Assembly: GCA_037355855.1 (NCBI GenBank) | Contig: CM074758.1 | Location: 6,545,001 to 6,609,000 of the forward strand | Source of the DNA: Pseudo-nitzschia pungens | Taxonomy: Eukaryota > Bacillariophyta > Bacillariophyceae > Bacillariales > Bacillariaceae | Direction: 5' to 3' | Length of the DNA stretch: 64,000 nt | Shown here: positions 39,302-50,882 of the stretch, piece by piece | How positions within the stretch are numbered: position 1 is the stretch's first letter | Layout of the letters: each line of letters begins with the position of its first letter | Notes under the pieces: generated by a model | What the model saw: only the letters and a program-made list of their open reading frames with translations | Told to the model about the DNA's origin: nothing | Databases searched by the model: none | Position numbers and translations under genes: made by a program

Positions 39302-41143
39302 TTATCTTACATAGCCACTTGTGTATCTGTGCATTTTTAACAATAGAACACAAAAAAATGCCGGAAACTGTGACCCATAGACAGGAAATATGCACATTCT
39401 GTGGTGTACTGGGAATGGTCCCCAGACACCAGGTGTCACATCCAAAATATAATTGGTAGCAAGTTTATTCCTTTTTACTATTCTAATAGATGCATATACG
39501 TGAGAAATATTGTTGAAATATTCCTTGGTGGTGGTGGCATCTGAGTCTGGAAATGTATGAAAATCTGATGGGACCCAAAGAGAGGCTGTTTGTTGTGCTG
39601 ATGGAATATTTATGTCCTTGGTGGAACAGTTACAGTGTCGGCAAAGCTTTTGTACACCACCCGACCGGGAACCATATTTGCCACATAATTTATCATGCAG
39701 TTCTGTGTCACCGATGACATAGGCTATTGCAAATTTCATTTTGACTTGCCACAATTGGCCGGCATAAGGGAGAAAATCCCATTGGATGCCTTCATGGGTG
39801 GACTCACATGCTTCTTTGAAAGATCGGAGCACCACTTCTAGGGCATTATGGAGGTTTTGGATTGATTTTCTTGAATGGTGAATGCTCTCCAAATCGGAGT
39901 CGGGATGAAAATAGATTGTTGTCCATGCGTCCGGCCTTTTCCTTGTTTCGATGTTGAATATGCCTAGGGTCATGTTGAGTGGAGTCAGTGATAGTCTTCC
40001 GTGCGCATCCAAGCTAATTCCATCCATGTAAAAAATGATGGGAACAAGGATTTCAGAATTTTCTTCTATGCAGAGGGATCTCCAGGAATCCGACCACCAT
40101 GATCCATGGTGCAACTCGGTGATGGGACAAGAATCAGTTCGAACCGGGAAATGCTCTGGTGACAAGGGGGTATTGCTGTTGGGGAATGACAAATTTTCTT
40201 CCAACATTAAATCTGGGTTCGACAGCAGGGAATACAAAGCATCCAGAAAAGAGCGGACATAGATTTGAGCAGGTTTGTTGTCGGGAAGCCAATTCACAAT
40301 TTTGGGCTCAAATTTTGGTTCGGAAGATATGCCAAGATTTTTTTTTATTTCTTGAAAAATGGCGTCACGTTTTCTTGTTGGTGTAACCTTGAAATCAAAA
40401 CCGGGAAGATTGTTGCTGTCTTTTGCCCAATTGAAAATGGTTTGATAAGTGGAAAGAAGTAGCTTGTATTGTGATATAATGTTGAGGAGGTTGATTTCAG
40501 CAATAAGTTCCGGACGGGGTGGGAACAGAGTGCGATTCCGGAATGTTTCCTCTCTTTCGTTTATGGAAATGATGGTGCTTTTCATGATTTCGGAATCAGA
40601 TATTTTGGTGTCGGAACTGGTGGCATCAAAATTGTCAGATGCATCAACATCGGAATCGATTGCATTCATTTGTTCCTCATTTTCAGCCATATGCGATTCA
40701 ATTGCCTGTCTGTCCATGGGTGGGATGAGTACATTGGCGATCACTTGAGGATTGAGTGAGGTATGGATAGAAGTTGTTGCGGCGGTGTTCGTTTCGGCAA
40801 GGGAGGGGGGGATTTGTGGTCCATTCTGTGTCATTGTCAGTCCATACTGTGATGGTGTGTGTCGGACCAAAGGGAGTGTGACTTCTTCTTTCACAGAAGA
40901 AATAAAATCCATAAGTTTGTTCACATGATAATAAGTTCGGCAATCAATGTTGGACTTCAAGTGAAATGAAAGTCCTCTACAGACATATCGGTAGGTGTGA
41001 AAGTGGCTCGATTCTTGTTTGTATCCCTTGAAGGATTTTGATTTTCTTCTTCTTCCGGAGGCAATGCAGTTGCGACATTGGAATGTCTTGGGTATTCTGG
41101 GCTCATTGGCAAAGTGCCTTGGGTCAGAGGAAGCTTTCGGCAT
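39302..41143 (-). CDS. putative transposase of the TA element (CMC/Plavaka-like)
   Basis: An ATG at 41141-41143 follows ACCACC and gives about 613 residues. The N-terminus has a C-x2-C (FQCRNC) and a later C/H group (YVCRGL...NIDCRTYYH), a possible zinc finger. The middle is acidic. The likely catalytic part is VPIIFYMDGISLDAHGRLSL followed by TPLNMTLGIFNIE and AWTTIYFHPD, a layout I associate with large CACTA/Plavaka-like transposases of algae and oomycetes. A Cys-rich CRHCNC follows. The protein ends soon after, and I do not see the final catalytic glutamate region, so it may be 3'-truncated or have a missed exon. Assignment by motif memory only. Confidence 0.6.
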   Translation of the reverse strand: MPKASSDPRHFANEPRIPKTFQCRNCIASGRRRKSKSFKGYKQESSHFHTYRYVCRGLSFHLKSNIDCRTYYHVNKLMDFISSVKEEVTLPLVRHTPSQYGLTMTQNGPQIPPSLAETNTAATTSIHTSLNPQVIANVLIPPMDRQAIESHMAENEEQMNAIDSDVDASDNFDATSSDTKISDSEIMKSTIISINEREETFRNRTLFPPRPELIAEINLLNIISQYKLLLSTYQTIFNWAKDSNNLPGFDFKVTPTRKRDAIFQEIKKNLGISSEPKFEPKIVNWLPDNKPAQIYVRSFLDALYSLLSNPDLMLEENLSFPNSNTPLSPEHFPVRTDSCPITELHHGSWWSDSWRSLCIEENSEILVPIIFYMDGISLDAHGRLSLTPLNMTLGIFNIETRKRPDAWTTIYFHPDSDLESIHHSRKSIQNLHNALEVVLRSFKEACESTHEGIQWDFLPYAGQLWQVKMKFAIAYVIGDTELHDKLCGKYGSRSGGVQKLCRHCNCSTKDINIPSAQQTASLWVPSDFHTFPDSDATTTKEYFNNISHVYASIRIVKRNKLATNYILDVTPGVWGPFPVHHRMCIFPVYGSQFPAFFCVLLLKMHRYTSGYVR

Positions 41144-41571
41144 GGTGGTGTGTGTTTTTGTGATGCGATGTCCCGGTATGTGATGTGACACCACTGAAAA
41201 AAAAAGTGATGTGACACCACTGAAAAAAAAAGTTCACAAAGGTGTATGACGTAACACTTTGGTGTGATTGAAGTAAATTGGATTAAAAATTATTTGTTGT
41301 GTTGAGTCAAGTGTGTCAAATGTGTAAAATGGAATGAAAATGTGAAGAGGGACTGAATGTCAGGGTCTAGAACAGAACATTTCCGTCGACACGTTGGGGG
41401 AGTTGAGAAAAGGGAGAAATGTGGTTGAGAATAATGGAAAAAAGTGGAGAATAATGGAAAAAAGGTTGTGAAATAAAAAATTGGGGTCGAATTTTTTTTA
41501 GACAAGTCGCGATTGGGTTGCGATCCGGTCGCGATTGGTCGCGATGGGTCGCAAAACAGTTTTCGGACGTA

Positions 41572-44500
41572 GGAAGGCAAGCAAGACGCTTCACCTGTAC
41601 ACCAATGCTGGAAAGGCGGTTATCAAGATGATAGGAGACCTGCCAGGATTTGGCAAGGTGTATTATTATCCTGAGGGAATTGCAAATATTCTGTCATTTC
41701 ACATTGTAACAAATATGCCGGGATACCTTGTTGAATACAATAATTCAATTGAAGACGCTTTCCAAGTGACAAACAAACAAGGAGAGATCCGGAAGTTTAT
41801 CCCATCAGATAAGGGCCTATATTACTGGGATAGCAGCAATGCGATTACAATGGCAGCCGGGTCATTCGTGGAAATCAAGCTAGAGGAGATCGCTGTAGAA
41901 ACAATGAGAGGTAACCAGGCAAAGCACTCCAAACGAGACAACGACAGAGCAAACAAGGTCCGATCACTACAGCATGTGACCAATTGGAGTGACAAGGACA
42001 TGATGAGAGTTGCAAAATATGGACCCCTACTGAACAATCCATTCAGCCCACGAGATATCACCATTTCCAGAGCAATACTGGGACCAAGTGTATCAGGGCT
42101 TCAAGGAAAGACAGTCCGCCAAAAGAGAAAAGAGGTTGACTCACAATTGGTACTGGTACCTAGACAAATCATGGATCATTATAACAAAATCATCTTGTCT
42201 ATGGACATCATGCATGTCAACAAAATAGACTTCCTGGTGACAATATCAAAACACATCCACTATGGGACAGCGACACCCTTGAAGAACATGACTGAGGAAT
42301 CAATGTACTCAGTGCTAGTTGACCTCGACAAATTCTACAAGAAGCGAGGATTCAAAGTCAGTCTCATTCTAGCCGACAAACAATTCAAGTGCCTTGACAA
42401 TGAGATGGCAGAGCTGGCAATACACATGAACATCGCTGCACAAGACAAGCACGTGCCTGAGATCGAACGATACATTCGGGTAATCAAGGAGAGAGCACGA
42501 AGTGCGTTGAGCAACACTCCTTTTACCAGAATCCCTGGGCGGATGGTCATTGGACTAATAACAGGGGTACTATTCTATATCAATGGACTACCATGGGAGA
42601 GAGGCGTGTCAAAAATTCTCTCGCCCATGACCATAGTGACAGGAAGGAAGTTAGATTATAAATTGCACTGCCAGGTGCCATTCGGGGCATATGCACAAGT
42701 GCGCCAAGGAACAGACAATACAATGAAAGAAAGAACATTTGGTGCAATTGCAATGGCGCCAATGAATAACATGCAGGGTGGAATGTCCTTCATGAGCCTT
42801 GTGTCCGGAAGGAAGATAGAACGCGACAAGCCAGACTTCACAATCCTACCAATGCCTGATGACGTCATCACTCAGGTTAACAGGATGGCCAGGCAAAGCC
42901 CGGAAGGATTGGACTTTGCAGATGAACCAGATGTTGTAGAAAAAGATGATGATGAGCTAGTAGAAGATGAGCATGACGCGGAAGAGAGCACCAGTGACGA
43001 TGGATCAATCACCAGTGAGGGCATCCTCGACGATGAAAATAAAGACAATGAACAAAGCACAGGAGTGCTAGATGACGAGTCAGACAACAGCGTTAGAAGC
43101 ACAGGAGTGCGTTCTGACAGGAGTGACAAGATTGATGAACAAGTCATCATCGAGAACCAAGATGAAGAGATCAAATTCACATACCCCGAGGGGGGGGATG
43201 CAAGCAACAACACCGAAAGTGTAGAGGAACAGGACTCATCTGATGATGACAGTACATTAGGGGTACGAAGGTCCGGTCGGACGACTAGCAGACCTGTCTA
43301 TCGTGGATTCGAAGACACTTATGTCCATATAATGACGAAACCAAGACAAGAAGACTGCTGTCAACTGATTCAAACTGGAATCGAGCAACACAACTACAAC
43401 CGAGCATTGAACTTCCTTAGTCAAGCATCAGAGAGATGTCATGACAAGGTGAGCCATCACTTGATGACCCAATATGGTCTAAAGAAGGCCGGGCTAAAGA
43501 GATTCGGACCAGAAGGAGAGGCAGCCACAGAGAAGGAAATGAAACAGATGCTATCAAGGGAGGTGTTCGAAGAAATTGAATACACCTTCCTAACCAACAG
43601 AGATAAAGAACTGGCATTACCAATTCAGTTATTCCTAACACAGAAAAGAAATGGATCAATAAAGGGACGGGCATGTGCCAATGGACAAAAGCAAAGGATC
43701 TGGATGCAAAAAGAAGATACCAAGTCACCGACAGTGTCGACTGAAGGCCTCTTCTATTTATTAATGGTTGACGCATTCGAAGAACGTGAGGTCGCCAGCA
43801 CCTTGGATCTACCAGGACACTTGCTCCAGACACCCATGGAAGGTCGATTAATCTTGAGGGTTGACGGAGAATTAGCAATGGCACTCATCAAGCTCGACAC
43901 AAAGAGATGGGGGAAACACTTGCAGAAGATTTGCGGGCGTCCAGTAATATTCGTAAAATGTAGCAAGGCTATTTACGGGACGTTGAATGCTGCCCTCCTA
44001 TCCTACAAGAAATTAATCGGTCACTTAACTGAGTGGGGTTTTCAAATGAACCCGTATGACCACTGTGTCTGGAACAAGAACATCAATAACAAACAGATGA
44101 CTGTTGCATTCCATGTGGACGATATGAAAATAAGCCATGTAGACCCTGACGAGGTAACAGGGATTATCGAGAAGCTCCGAGGAATATATGGAAAGACAGA
44201 CCCAATGACTGTAACCCGGGGAAAGGTACATGAATACCTGGGGATGACAATTGATTTTACTGTACCAAAGGAAGTAAAGATAACAATGTACGACTATGTA
44301 CAAAAGATGATTAATGACCTAACGGAGGACATGATCGGGCGAAGGTTGACAGCTGCACCGGACTATCTATTCCATACTCGGAACGGATCGGAGAAGCCCG
44401 GCAATATGCTCGACACAAAGATGAGGGACTATTTTCATACAATGACAGCCAGAGCACTATATTTGGGTAAGAGAGTGCGACCAGACTTTCAGACAGCAGT

Positions 44501-44695
44501 GGCATTCCTATGCACGCGTGTCCGGGATCCTGATGAGGATGATTACAAGAAGTTAGCGCACTTGATGAAATACTTACAAGAGACAAAATACATGCCACTC
44601 ATTCTACGATACGATGGCAAGGAGATCTCCCTATATATTGACGGTGCCCACCCTGTACACGCAGACATGAAAGGACATGTTGGCGTCGTGATGAC
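41572..44695 (+). pseudogene. Copia-1 pol, main part: integrase and reverse transcriptase
   Basis: It continues the frame broken at 36786, starting RKASKTLHLYTNAGK; residues read before 41572 come from the transposon end. The integrase core has LSMDIMHV (about 42198), LILADKQF (about 42367) and VPEIERYIRVIKE (about 42453) for D, D, E. An acidic linker (42930-43280) with repeated STGV motifs follows. The RT has STLDLPGHLLQTPM (about 43798) and the catalytic FHVDDMKISH (about 44110). RNase H begins at SLYIDGAH (about 44629) and is cut by the solo LTR. There is no stop in about 1040 codons. Confidence 0.88.
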
Positions 44696-45038
44696 TGTTA
44701 CACGTTAAGGTAGAAATACACGATAGGAGTATTTTTTAAAGAATGAATTGTTATAAAAATTGTGTTACAAAAGAGAATGGTTGAATACTTTACGAGATGG
44801 GAATGATTCCTTGAGTATGGAATGAATGATCGAACAATGATATAATTGTTCGTCGGGCATAATATCAATAATCGGTGAGTCATGGGAATCTTTGTTTGAA
44901 TTGTATGTGTATTCTTGTACGTTGAATATTCAGTATATATATATATGAATATCATACATATTCTTATGTATTGGAGCACATGCGGGATTCAATAATCATT
45001 TAGAGCCTCTCGTAGGGGACCTACGTCAACGTGTAACA
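44696..45038. mobile_element. solo LTR, 343 bp, in Copia-1 RNase H
   Basis: The ends are TGTTACACGT and ACGTGTAACA, a perfect 10-bp inverted repeat. ATGAC flanks both sides (44691-44695, 45039-45043). Removing it with one ATGAC joins GVVMT to TGGGGALYASS in frame. A lone LTR usually remains after recombination between the two LTRs of an element. It is related to 60136-60443 (GGTTGAATACTTTACGAGATG and CATGCGGGATTCAATAATCA). Confidence 0.92.
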
Positions 45039-45511
45039 ATGACAACTGGAGGTGGTGGAGCACTATATGCATCATCGACGAAAACAAAATTGAAGACAAT
45101 CAGTTCTACTGAAACAGAAATTGTTGCCGTAGGCTAGGTGAGAAACTGCCAAAACATATTTGGTTTCGGTATTTCCGAATCGCTCAGAGTGGTGACAGCA
45201 ATGAAGACATCCTATATCAGGACAATGAGGCAGCCATACTACTTCAGAATAATGGTCGAATGTCCTGCGGGAAGGGATCTAAACATATCAATATTCGATA
45301 TTTCTTCATCACAGACAAGATTAAACAAAAGGAAATTATGGTCCGGCACTGTCCCACAAAGGAAATGATTGCAGATTATTTCACCAAACCTGTACAACGA
45401 GGATTGTTCCGAACGTTTCGCAACCTAATTCTAGGAGTAAAGGATACAGATATCGAACAATATAAACAAGAATATGAGGAGGCAATGAAACGATTTGGAT
45501 TAAATGCATAA
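45039..45511 (+). pseudogene. Copia-1 pol, RNase H end
   Basis: It resumes after the solo LTR with the RNase H glutamate motif SSTETEIVAVG. A 5-nt insertion near 45131-45136 (TAGG-C-TAGG) then shifts the frame and makes a TAG. In the next frame it continues KLPKHIWFRYFR, YQDNEAAILL, GKGSKHINIRYFFI and CPTKEMIADYFTKP, to TAA at 45509-45511. It matches 57985-58488 of Copia-2 throughout. Confidence 0.85.
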
Positions 45512-45542
45512 ACTGATCATCAAGGTTGAATCCACAGGAGTG

Positions 45543-45784
45543 TGTTGGAAAATATTACAAAACAGTCATAATGATCGATGAAAAATCAGAAAATGACTTT
45601 ACGATGAAGAAACAAATGTGTGGTGGTAATGACACGAACATTGAGAAACAAATATGTGGTGATAAGAGCACAAACGTTGAGAGATTGGGATGTGAATCAA
45701 AATACCCACTTTTCAATTTAATACAATTAGTACATGGATTTATGTTACAATCGATTGCAGGCTTGTTTTGCAGAATTTACAAGA
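45543..45784 (+). repeat. Copia-1 3' LTR
   Basis: 242 bp, the same length as the 5' LTR, starting TGTTGGAAAATATTAC after CCACAGGAGTG. ATTAC follows at 45785. The region just before the LTR (ACAGGAG) should hold the polypurine tract. Confidence 0.82.
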
Positions 45785-45789
45785 ATTAC

Positions 45790-45971
45790 AGCCGTTCTCA
45801 CTTCTCACGCAGAACCAGTCAAAACGAAACTAAAAAGACAAATCGCGACGGCATATGACAGCTTCTCCAGATCATCTGTGTCTATAGAAAATAATACCTT
45901 AAGTTATCATGTTTTTGTACTTCTTCTCCTTACGTTTATTGTTCTGGATCTCTCTCGCTGCCGTCGCGGCA
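45790..45971. other. short unassigned stretch between two Copia elements
   Basis: About 180 bp with no convincing gene. It is the right flank of Copia-1 and the left flank of Copia-2 and may be host DNA. Confidence 0.5.
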
Positions 45972-45976
45972 TCCAC

Positions 45977-46210
45977 TGTTGAATAATTAGCATTAAGGAT
46001 GACAAAATGACCGTCGAACAATTGGCGATAAATGATAAAAACCAGCGAGACATCGAGAATTTGTGTGGTTGGTATGATTGATGAAAAATGAATGGATCAC
46101 ATTCCAATGTTCTTGTGACACACAGAAAAATACTCACTTTTTAGTTTAATACAATTAGTACAATTATTGCATGTTACGACCGAATGTAGCCTTCATTAAG
46201 ATTTACAAGA
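45977..46210 (+). repeat. Copia-2 5' LTR
   Basis: It starts TGTTGAATAATTAGCATTAAGG and ends near TTTACAAGA at about 46210, by analogy with Copia-1. TCCAC precedes it as one possible copy of a target duplication; the other copy is not in the window. Confidence 0.78.
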
Positions 46211-46264
46211 TATTAAACTAAAAAGGCGTTGAAGAGAGGACTAATCTAATCAGTTAAAGAGACC

Positions 46265-47806
46265 ATGAATACCAACAACAACAGTGATGATGAGAAGAAT
46301 GTCGAACAAGAGACAGATGAGGAGAGCCCAAAAGGGGAACAGAAACGAAAGAACGCTAAAAGCAGCAAAGGACGAAACCGAAACAGCGCCAGCAACCAAG
46401 CCGGGAAATCCAGCTTCAAAGGAGACACAAGCTCAATAAAGGATGATGTATTCGTGTTTCACCAGATACACAGAAAGCAATGGATGACCTCCAAGCAGAA
46501 GTTTATCAACTATGCCGGAAAGACCTATGGTGGAAATGAGGAGACCAGTTTGGAGTTGCGAAAACTCACAGTGGTGACCATTGAGCCACCAACCCAACCA
46601 ACGTCCAACGAGTTGGCAGCAATGACTGATTTTGAGAAGGAAATGGCAAAAGATGAGTTCAAGCAGGACAGAAAGGCATACAAGGATGTCATCCAAAAAA
46701 CCAGGATCAACCTCACCAAACTCTTCAAAGTACTATGGGGTCAATGTGATCCCATCATGAAGAACAAAATCAAGGCCGATAAAGACTACAAACAAGCACA
46801 CGCCGAGAAATCAGTGATTAAACTGCTTGGAATCATTGAAACAGTCTGCAAGCAGGGGGATGGAGCCCGAAACCGACGAGTACAGCAATTCCTTGCCAAG
46901 AAAAAGGTGTATAACTTCCGGCAATCCGATGAAATGGACCTTGGTGAGTACCTTGAGAAATTCGAAACCATTGTTAATGTAGCTGAGAAGCTTGGGGCAA
47001 GATTCCACGACGACGAGGATATAGAGGAATGGATACCAGGGGAAGATATAATCGTAAAACAAGAACCAACCAAAACAAACACCAAGGGATCAAAGGAAAC
47101 TGAGGAATCGAAGGAATCCAAAGGATCGGAGGGAGCCGAACCGGTATCAAGCAAACCGGAAAGTGAAATCAATATCAACAAGGCCAGAAACAAAGCGCTG
47201 GCTATAATCTTCTTCATGAATGTGAACGACGCAAAGTATGCTGTTTATAAACAAGAGTGTCACAATGCTATGACCAAAGGAAGGGATGAATATCCAAGAG
47301 ATGTCGTTGAGGCGCATACCCAGCTCGAAGATTTCAAGTTCAATCCAAAGTTATACCAACTGCGAAGTTCCAGCAACAGACCCCGTTATACCGGACACCA
47401 GTTTGTGACGTCTGGGATTGGACCCAACACGAATGGAGACTATATTTGTTACAACTGCGATCGCAAAAATGAGTGCATGGCATATAACTGCCCACATATG
47501 ACCAAGGAGAATGGAGGAGATCCTACCCAAAATGAAAGGAAAAGAATCCAACGAGAAAGGCGTGAGCAGATCAGTGGCGACCAATGCCTTATTGAAGGAG
47601 TCATCGAGGATGAAGTTAATGAAAGCGAATCGGTAGCAGAAGACACTGAAAGTTGGACCGAGGAATTGGATGGGGATAATTATGGGATTACACTATTCAC
47701 CAACGAGACCACCTTCAAAACAGAACAGGAGGAAGTGCTGATCGAGGACGTTCGGGGAAACAACAAACACACGTTTAACCAATGCAAGAGACGGATGAAT
47801 CCCTGA
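46265..47806 (+). pseudogene. Copia-2 gag
   Basis: ATG at 46265 (context ACC-ATG-A), 513 codons to TGA at 47804-47806. A Glu/Lys-rich N-terminus, the capsid region (LWGQCDPIMKNKIKA, RRVQQFLAKKKVYNFRQ, LGEYLEKFETIVNVAEK), a Ser/Glu linker, and a zinc-knuckle-like CYNC-x5-C-x4-C at about 47447-47490. Copia-1 has an Arg codon where this TGA stands and runs straight into protease, so the stop is probably decay rather than a programmed signal. After it the frame continues WILLDNCSSVNVF. Confidence 0.87.
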
Positions 47807-50574
47807 TGGATTCTATTGGACAACTGCTCCAGTGTGAACGTGTTCTATAACAAACGCTTCCTAAACAACATCCGTAAGGCAGCAAACGTGCTGCACCTAT
47901 ATACCAATGCCGGGAAGGCAATCATAACAATGGTCGGGGACCTACCGGGATTTGGAGAAGTATATTATTATCCAAAAGGGATTGCAAACATCTTATCCTT
48001 TCATGCAGTAACCAATCTCCCTGGATACAGAGTGGAATACAACAATGGTATTGAGGACGCGTTCCGTGTCACCAACCCGAATGGGTTCACACGCCGATTC
48101 GTGCCATCAGACAAAGGCCTATATTATTGGGATAGTAGTGAAGAAATCAACAAAGGCACAGTCCTTCTTGAGACAACGCTTGGGGAGAAGGCAGTCGAAA
48201 CTGTCAGAGGGAACAAGGAGAAATTCTCCAGACAGGATAACAATAATGCAGCAAGGGCACGAGAACTACAGAACGTAACCAATTAGAGTGACCAAGACAT
48301 GATGCGAGTTGTGAAGTATGGGCCGTTAATGAACAACCCATTTACACCAAGGGATATCAGTGTTATGCAGGCAATATTGGGCCCTAGTGTGAGCGGACTA
48401 CAAGGTAAGACAATCAGAAGAACCCGGGGAATCGTGGGAGATCAACTTGTACCCGTCCCAAGACAGATCATGGACTACTACCAAGACATCATAGTATCAA
48501 TCGACATTATGCATGTAAAAGAGCTTCCATTTTTGGTTACCATAACCAAACACATCCACTATGGCACTGCTACATCTATACGCAACATGAAAGCTGACAC
48601 GTTACTTAACGTGATTAAGGAACTCGACAATTATTATCGAAAAAGGGGATTTAAGATTGGCATAATTCTAGCAGATAAGCAGTTTCAAGAGATCACTCTG
48701 AACCTATCAGCACAGGAGGAACATGTGCCAGAGATCGAAAGATTTATCCGTATGATTAAGGAGAGGGCGCAATGCGCTATTAACCATACACCATTTAAGA
48801 CCATGCCAAAGACAATGGTGATTGGTATGATGTCCGGGGTACTCTCATACCTCAATGGATTGCCATGGGTGGGAGGCGTATCAAAGATCCTATCACCATT
48901 GACAATTATAACCGGCCGGAAATTGGATTACAAGTTACACTGCCAAGTCCCATTCGGGACTTATGCACAAGTGCGGAGAACCACGGATAACACCCTCAGA
49001 CCACGGACATTTGGAGCCATAGCGATGGCACCTATGGACAACATGCAAGGGGGAATAAGATTCATGAACCTCCGAACAGGACGAGAGGTCGAACGAGATA
49101 GGCTGGACTACACAATCCTACCAATGCCTGATGAGGTTATTGACCGGGTCCATGAGCTTGCTGGAGGAGAACAGGGAGCAATAACCTTCACCAATCGGGC
49201 AGGGGAGCAAATACTGGACGACGATACGGATTACGACTCAGAGGACGACTCCGATTATGAATATCAAAGTGGATCAGAATCAGAGACAGATGATGATGAC
49301 GATGGCTCTACAGACGGATTGACAAGTGACAACCAAAGTATAAGCGAGGATCGATCCACAAGCACTGATAACGATATCAAGAACACAGGGGTGGAGAATA
49401 TTGAAAGCACAGGAGTGGATGCAGATGAGATCATAAGGAATCTCGAAAATGATGGAGAGGTGATTGAATTCACACACCCCGATGATGGAGAAGTAAGTGA
49501 CAGTGATTCTGGACATGACGATGCGAGTGAGGAGGACTCACTGGAGGAACGCCCGGAACGTTCGAATCGGGGACAACCGTATACATGGCGCTGATGCTTT
49601 CACAAACCTGGGAATTAATGAAAAGATTGAGCTCGTCCGAACAGGAGAAGAGCAACACAATTATCATCGGGCATTGTCTTTTCTGGCACAGGCAGATCAG
49701 AGGACACGAGAGACGGTGACACACTATATTATGAACCAATATCATGGTCTAAAAGAAGGACTAAAGCATTTTGGAGAGGAAGGAAAATCCGCCACAACAA
49801 AGGAGATCAAACAAATGCTATCCCGCGAGGTATTTGAGGAGATTGAGTACGAGTCATTATCAAGCATGGATAAGAAACGCGCTCTCCCTATATTGCTGTT
49901 CCTCACTCGAAAGCGAGACGGGACGGTGAAAGGCCGGGCCTGTGCTGATTGAAGAAAACAGCGAATCTGGATGAATAAGGAGGACACCAAATTGCCAACG
50001 GTTGCAACCGAAGCCCTGTTCTACCTGGTCATGATGTTTGCCTACGAGGGGAGAGACGTTGCAACGCTTGATTTGCCGGGGCATTTCCTACAAACACCAA
50101 TGGAAGGGAGACTGATCCTCCGTGTTGATGGGGATCTTGCGCTAACACTTGTTGAGCTGGATAAAAAGCGCTGGTCTAAGTACCTAAAGAAGGCTAAAGG
50201 GAAATGGGTGATATTTGTTAAGTGCAGTAAGGCAATATATGGTACCTTAAATGCTGCGCTGTTATCATATAAGAAGTTGGTCGGACATTTGGACAAATGG
50301 GGATATAAAATGAACCCCTATGACCACTGCGTATGGAATAAAAACATCAATGGCAAACAAATGACAGTGGCATTTCATGTGGATGATATGATGATTAGCC
50401 ATGTCGACCCAGCGGAGGTGGATGGACTTATTGCCCAACTGAGGGCAATATATGGAAAAACAGACCCAATGACCGAGAGAAGAGGAAAAACGCACGAATA
50501 TTTAGGGATGTCCATAGACTTCAACACGCCAGGGGAAGTAAGAATCATGATGTATGACTATATACAAAAGATGT
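47807..50574 (+). pseudogene. Copia-2 pol, part 1: protease, integrase, RT
   Basis: Protease LLDNCSSVNVF at about 47813. TAG at 48284-48286 replaces a Trp codon of Copia-1 (NWSDKD). The integrase core follows: VSIDIMHV (about 48496), IILADKQF (about 48661) and VPEIERFIRMIKE (about 48727). The acidic linker has STGV repeats. A one-base shift near 49580 moves the frame; it resumes as NLGINEKIELVRTGEEQHNY. TGA at 49950-49952 replaces a Gly codon. The RT has ATLDLPGHFLQTPM (about 50062) and FHVDDMMISH (about 50376), and is cut at YDYIQKM by the DNA transposon. Confidence 0.85.
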
Positions 50575-50882
50575 TACGTCCGAAAACTGGTTCGCGACCC
50601 ATCGCGACCAATCGCGACCGGATCGCGACCCAATCGCGACTTGTCTCAGAAAAATGCGACCCCAATTTTTTATTTCACAACCTTTTTTCCATTATTCTCA
50701 ACCTTATTTCTCCTTTTTCTCGATCCCCGCATCGTTTTCAGGAAAATGTTCTGATCTAGACCCTGATATTCAGTCCCTCGTCACCCTTTCATTCCATTTT
50801 ACACATTTGACACATTTGACTCAACATAACAAATAATTTTTAATCAGATGTACTTCAATCATCAATCACACAAAAGTGACAG

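Larger units (their letters stand above)
36788..41569. mobile_element. TA-flanked DNA transposon inside Copia-1, 4.8 kb
   Basis: The ends are CGTCCGAAAACTGTTTCG on the left and the complement of CGTCCGAAAACTGTTTTG on the right. TA lies outside both (36786-36787, 41570-41571). Removing the element and one TA restores AACATTAGGAAGGC, which reads NIRKA like Copia-2. A second left end in the same orientation occurs at 38032, giving about 250 bp of direct repeat, so the structure is nested or rearranged. It encodes one large minus-strand protein and an acidic second frame. Confidence 0.87.
34888..45784 (+). mobile_element. Copia-1 LTR retrotransposon, complete but interrupted
   Basis: It has 242-bp LTRs at both ends and ATTAC directly outside each (34883-34887, 45785-45789), a candidate 5-bp target duplication. 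Inside is one gag-pol frame with the Copia order protease, integrase, RT, RNase H. It is interrupted by a TA-flanked DNA transposon (36788-41569) and by a solo LTR (44696-45038), and has two nonsense codons plus one 5-nt insertion. Without the two inserts it would be about 5.8 kb. Confidence 0.88.

Noticed and set aside
45125..45140. Excision footprint of a DNA transposon in Copia-1
   Set aside because: The 5-nt insertion could equally be slippage, and no element with a TAGGC-type target is seen here.
47804..47806. Programmed stop-codon readthrough at the Copia-2 gag-protease boundary
   Set aside because: The sister Copia-1 has an Arg codon at this place and runs on without a stop, so simple decay explains it better.
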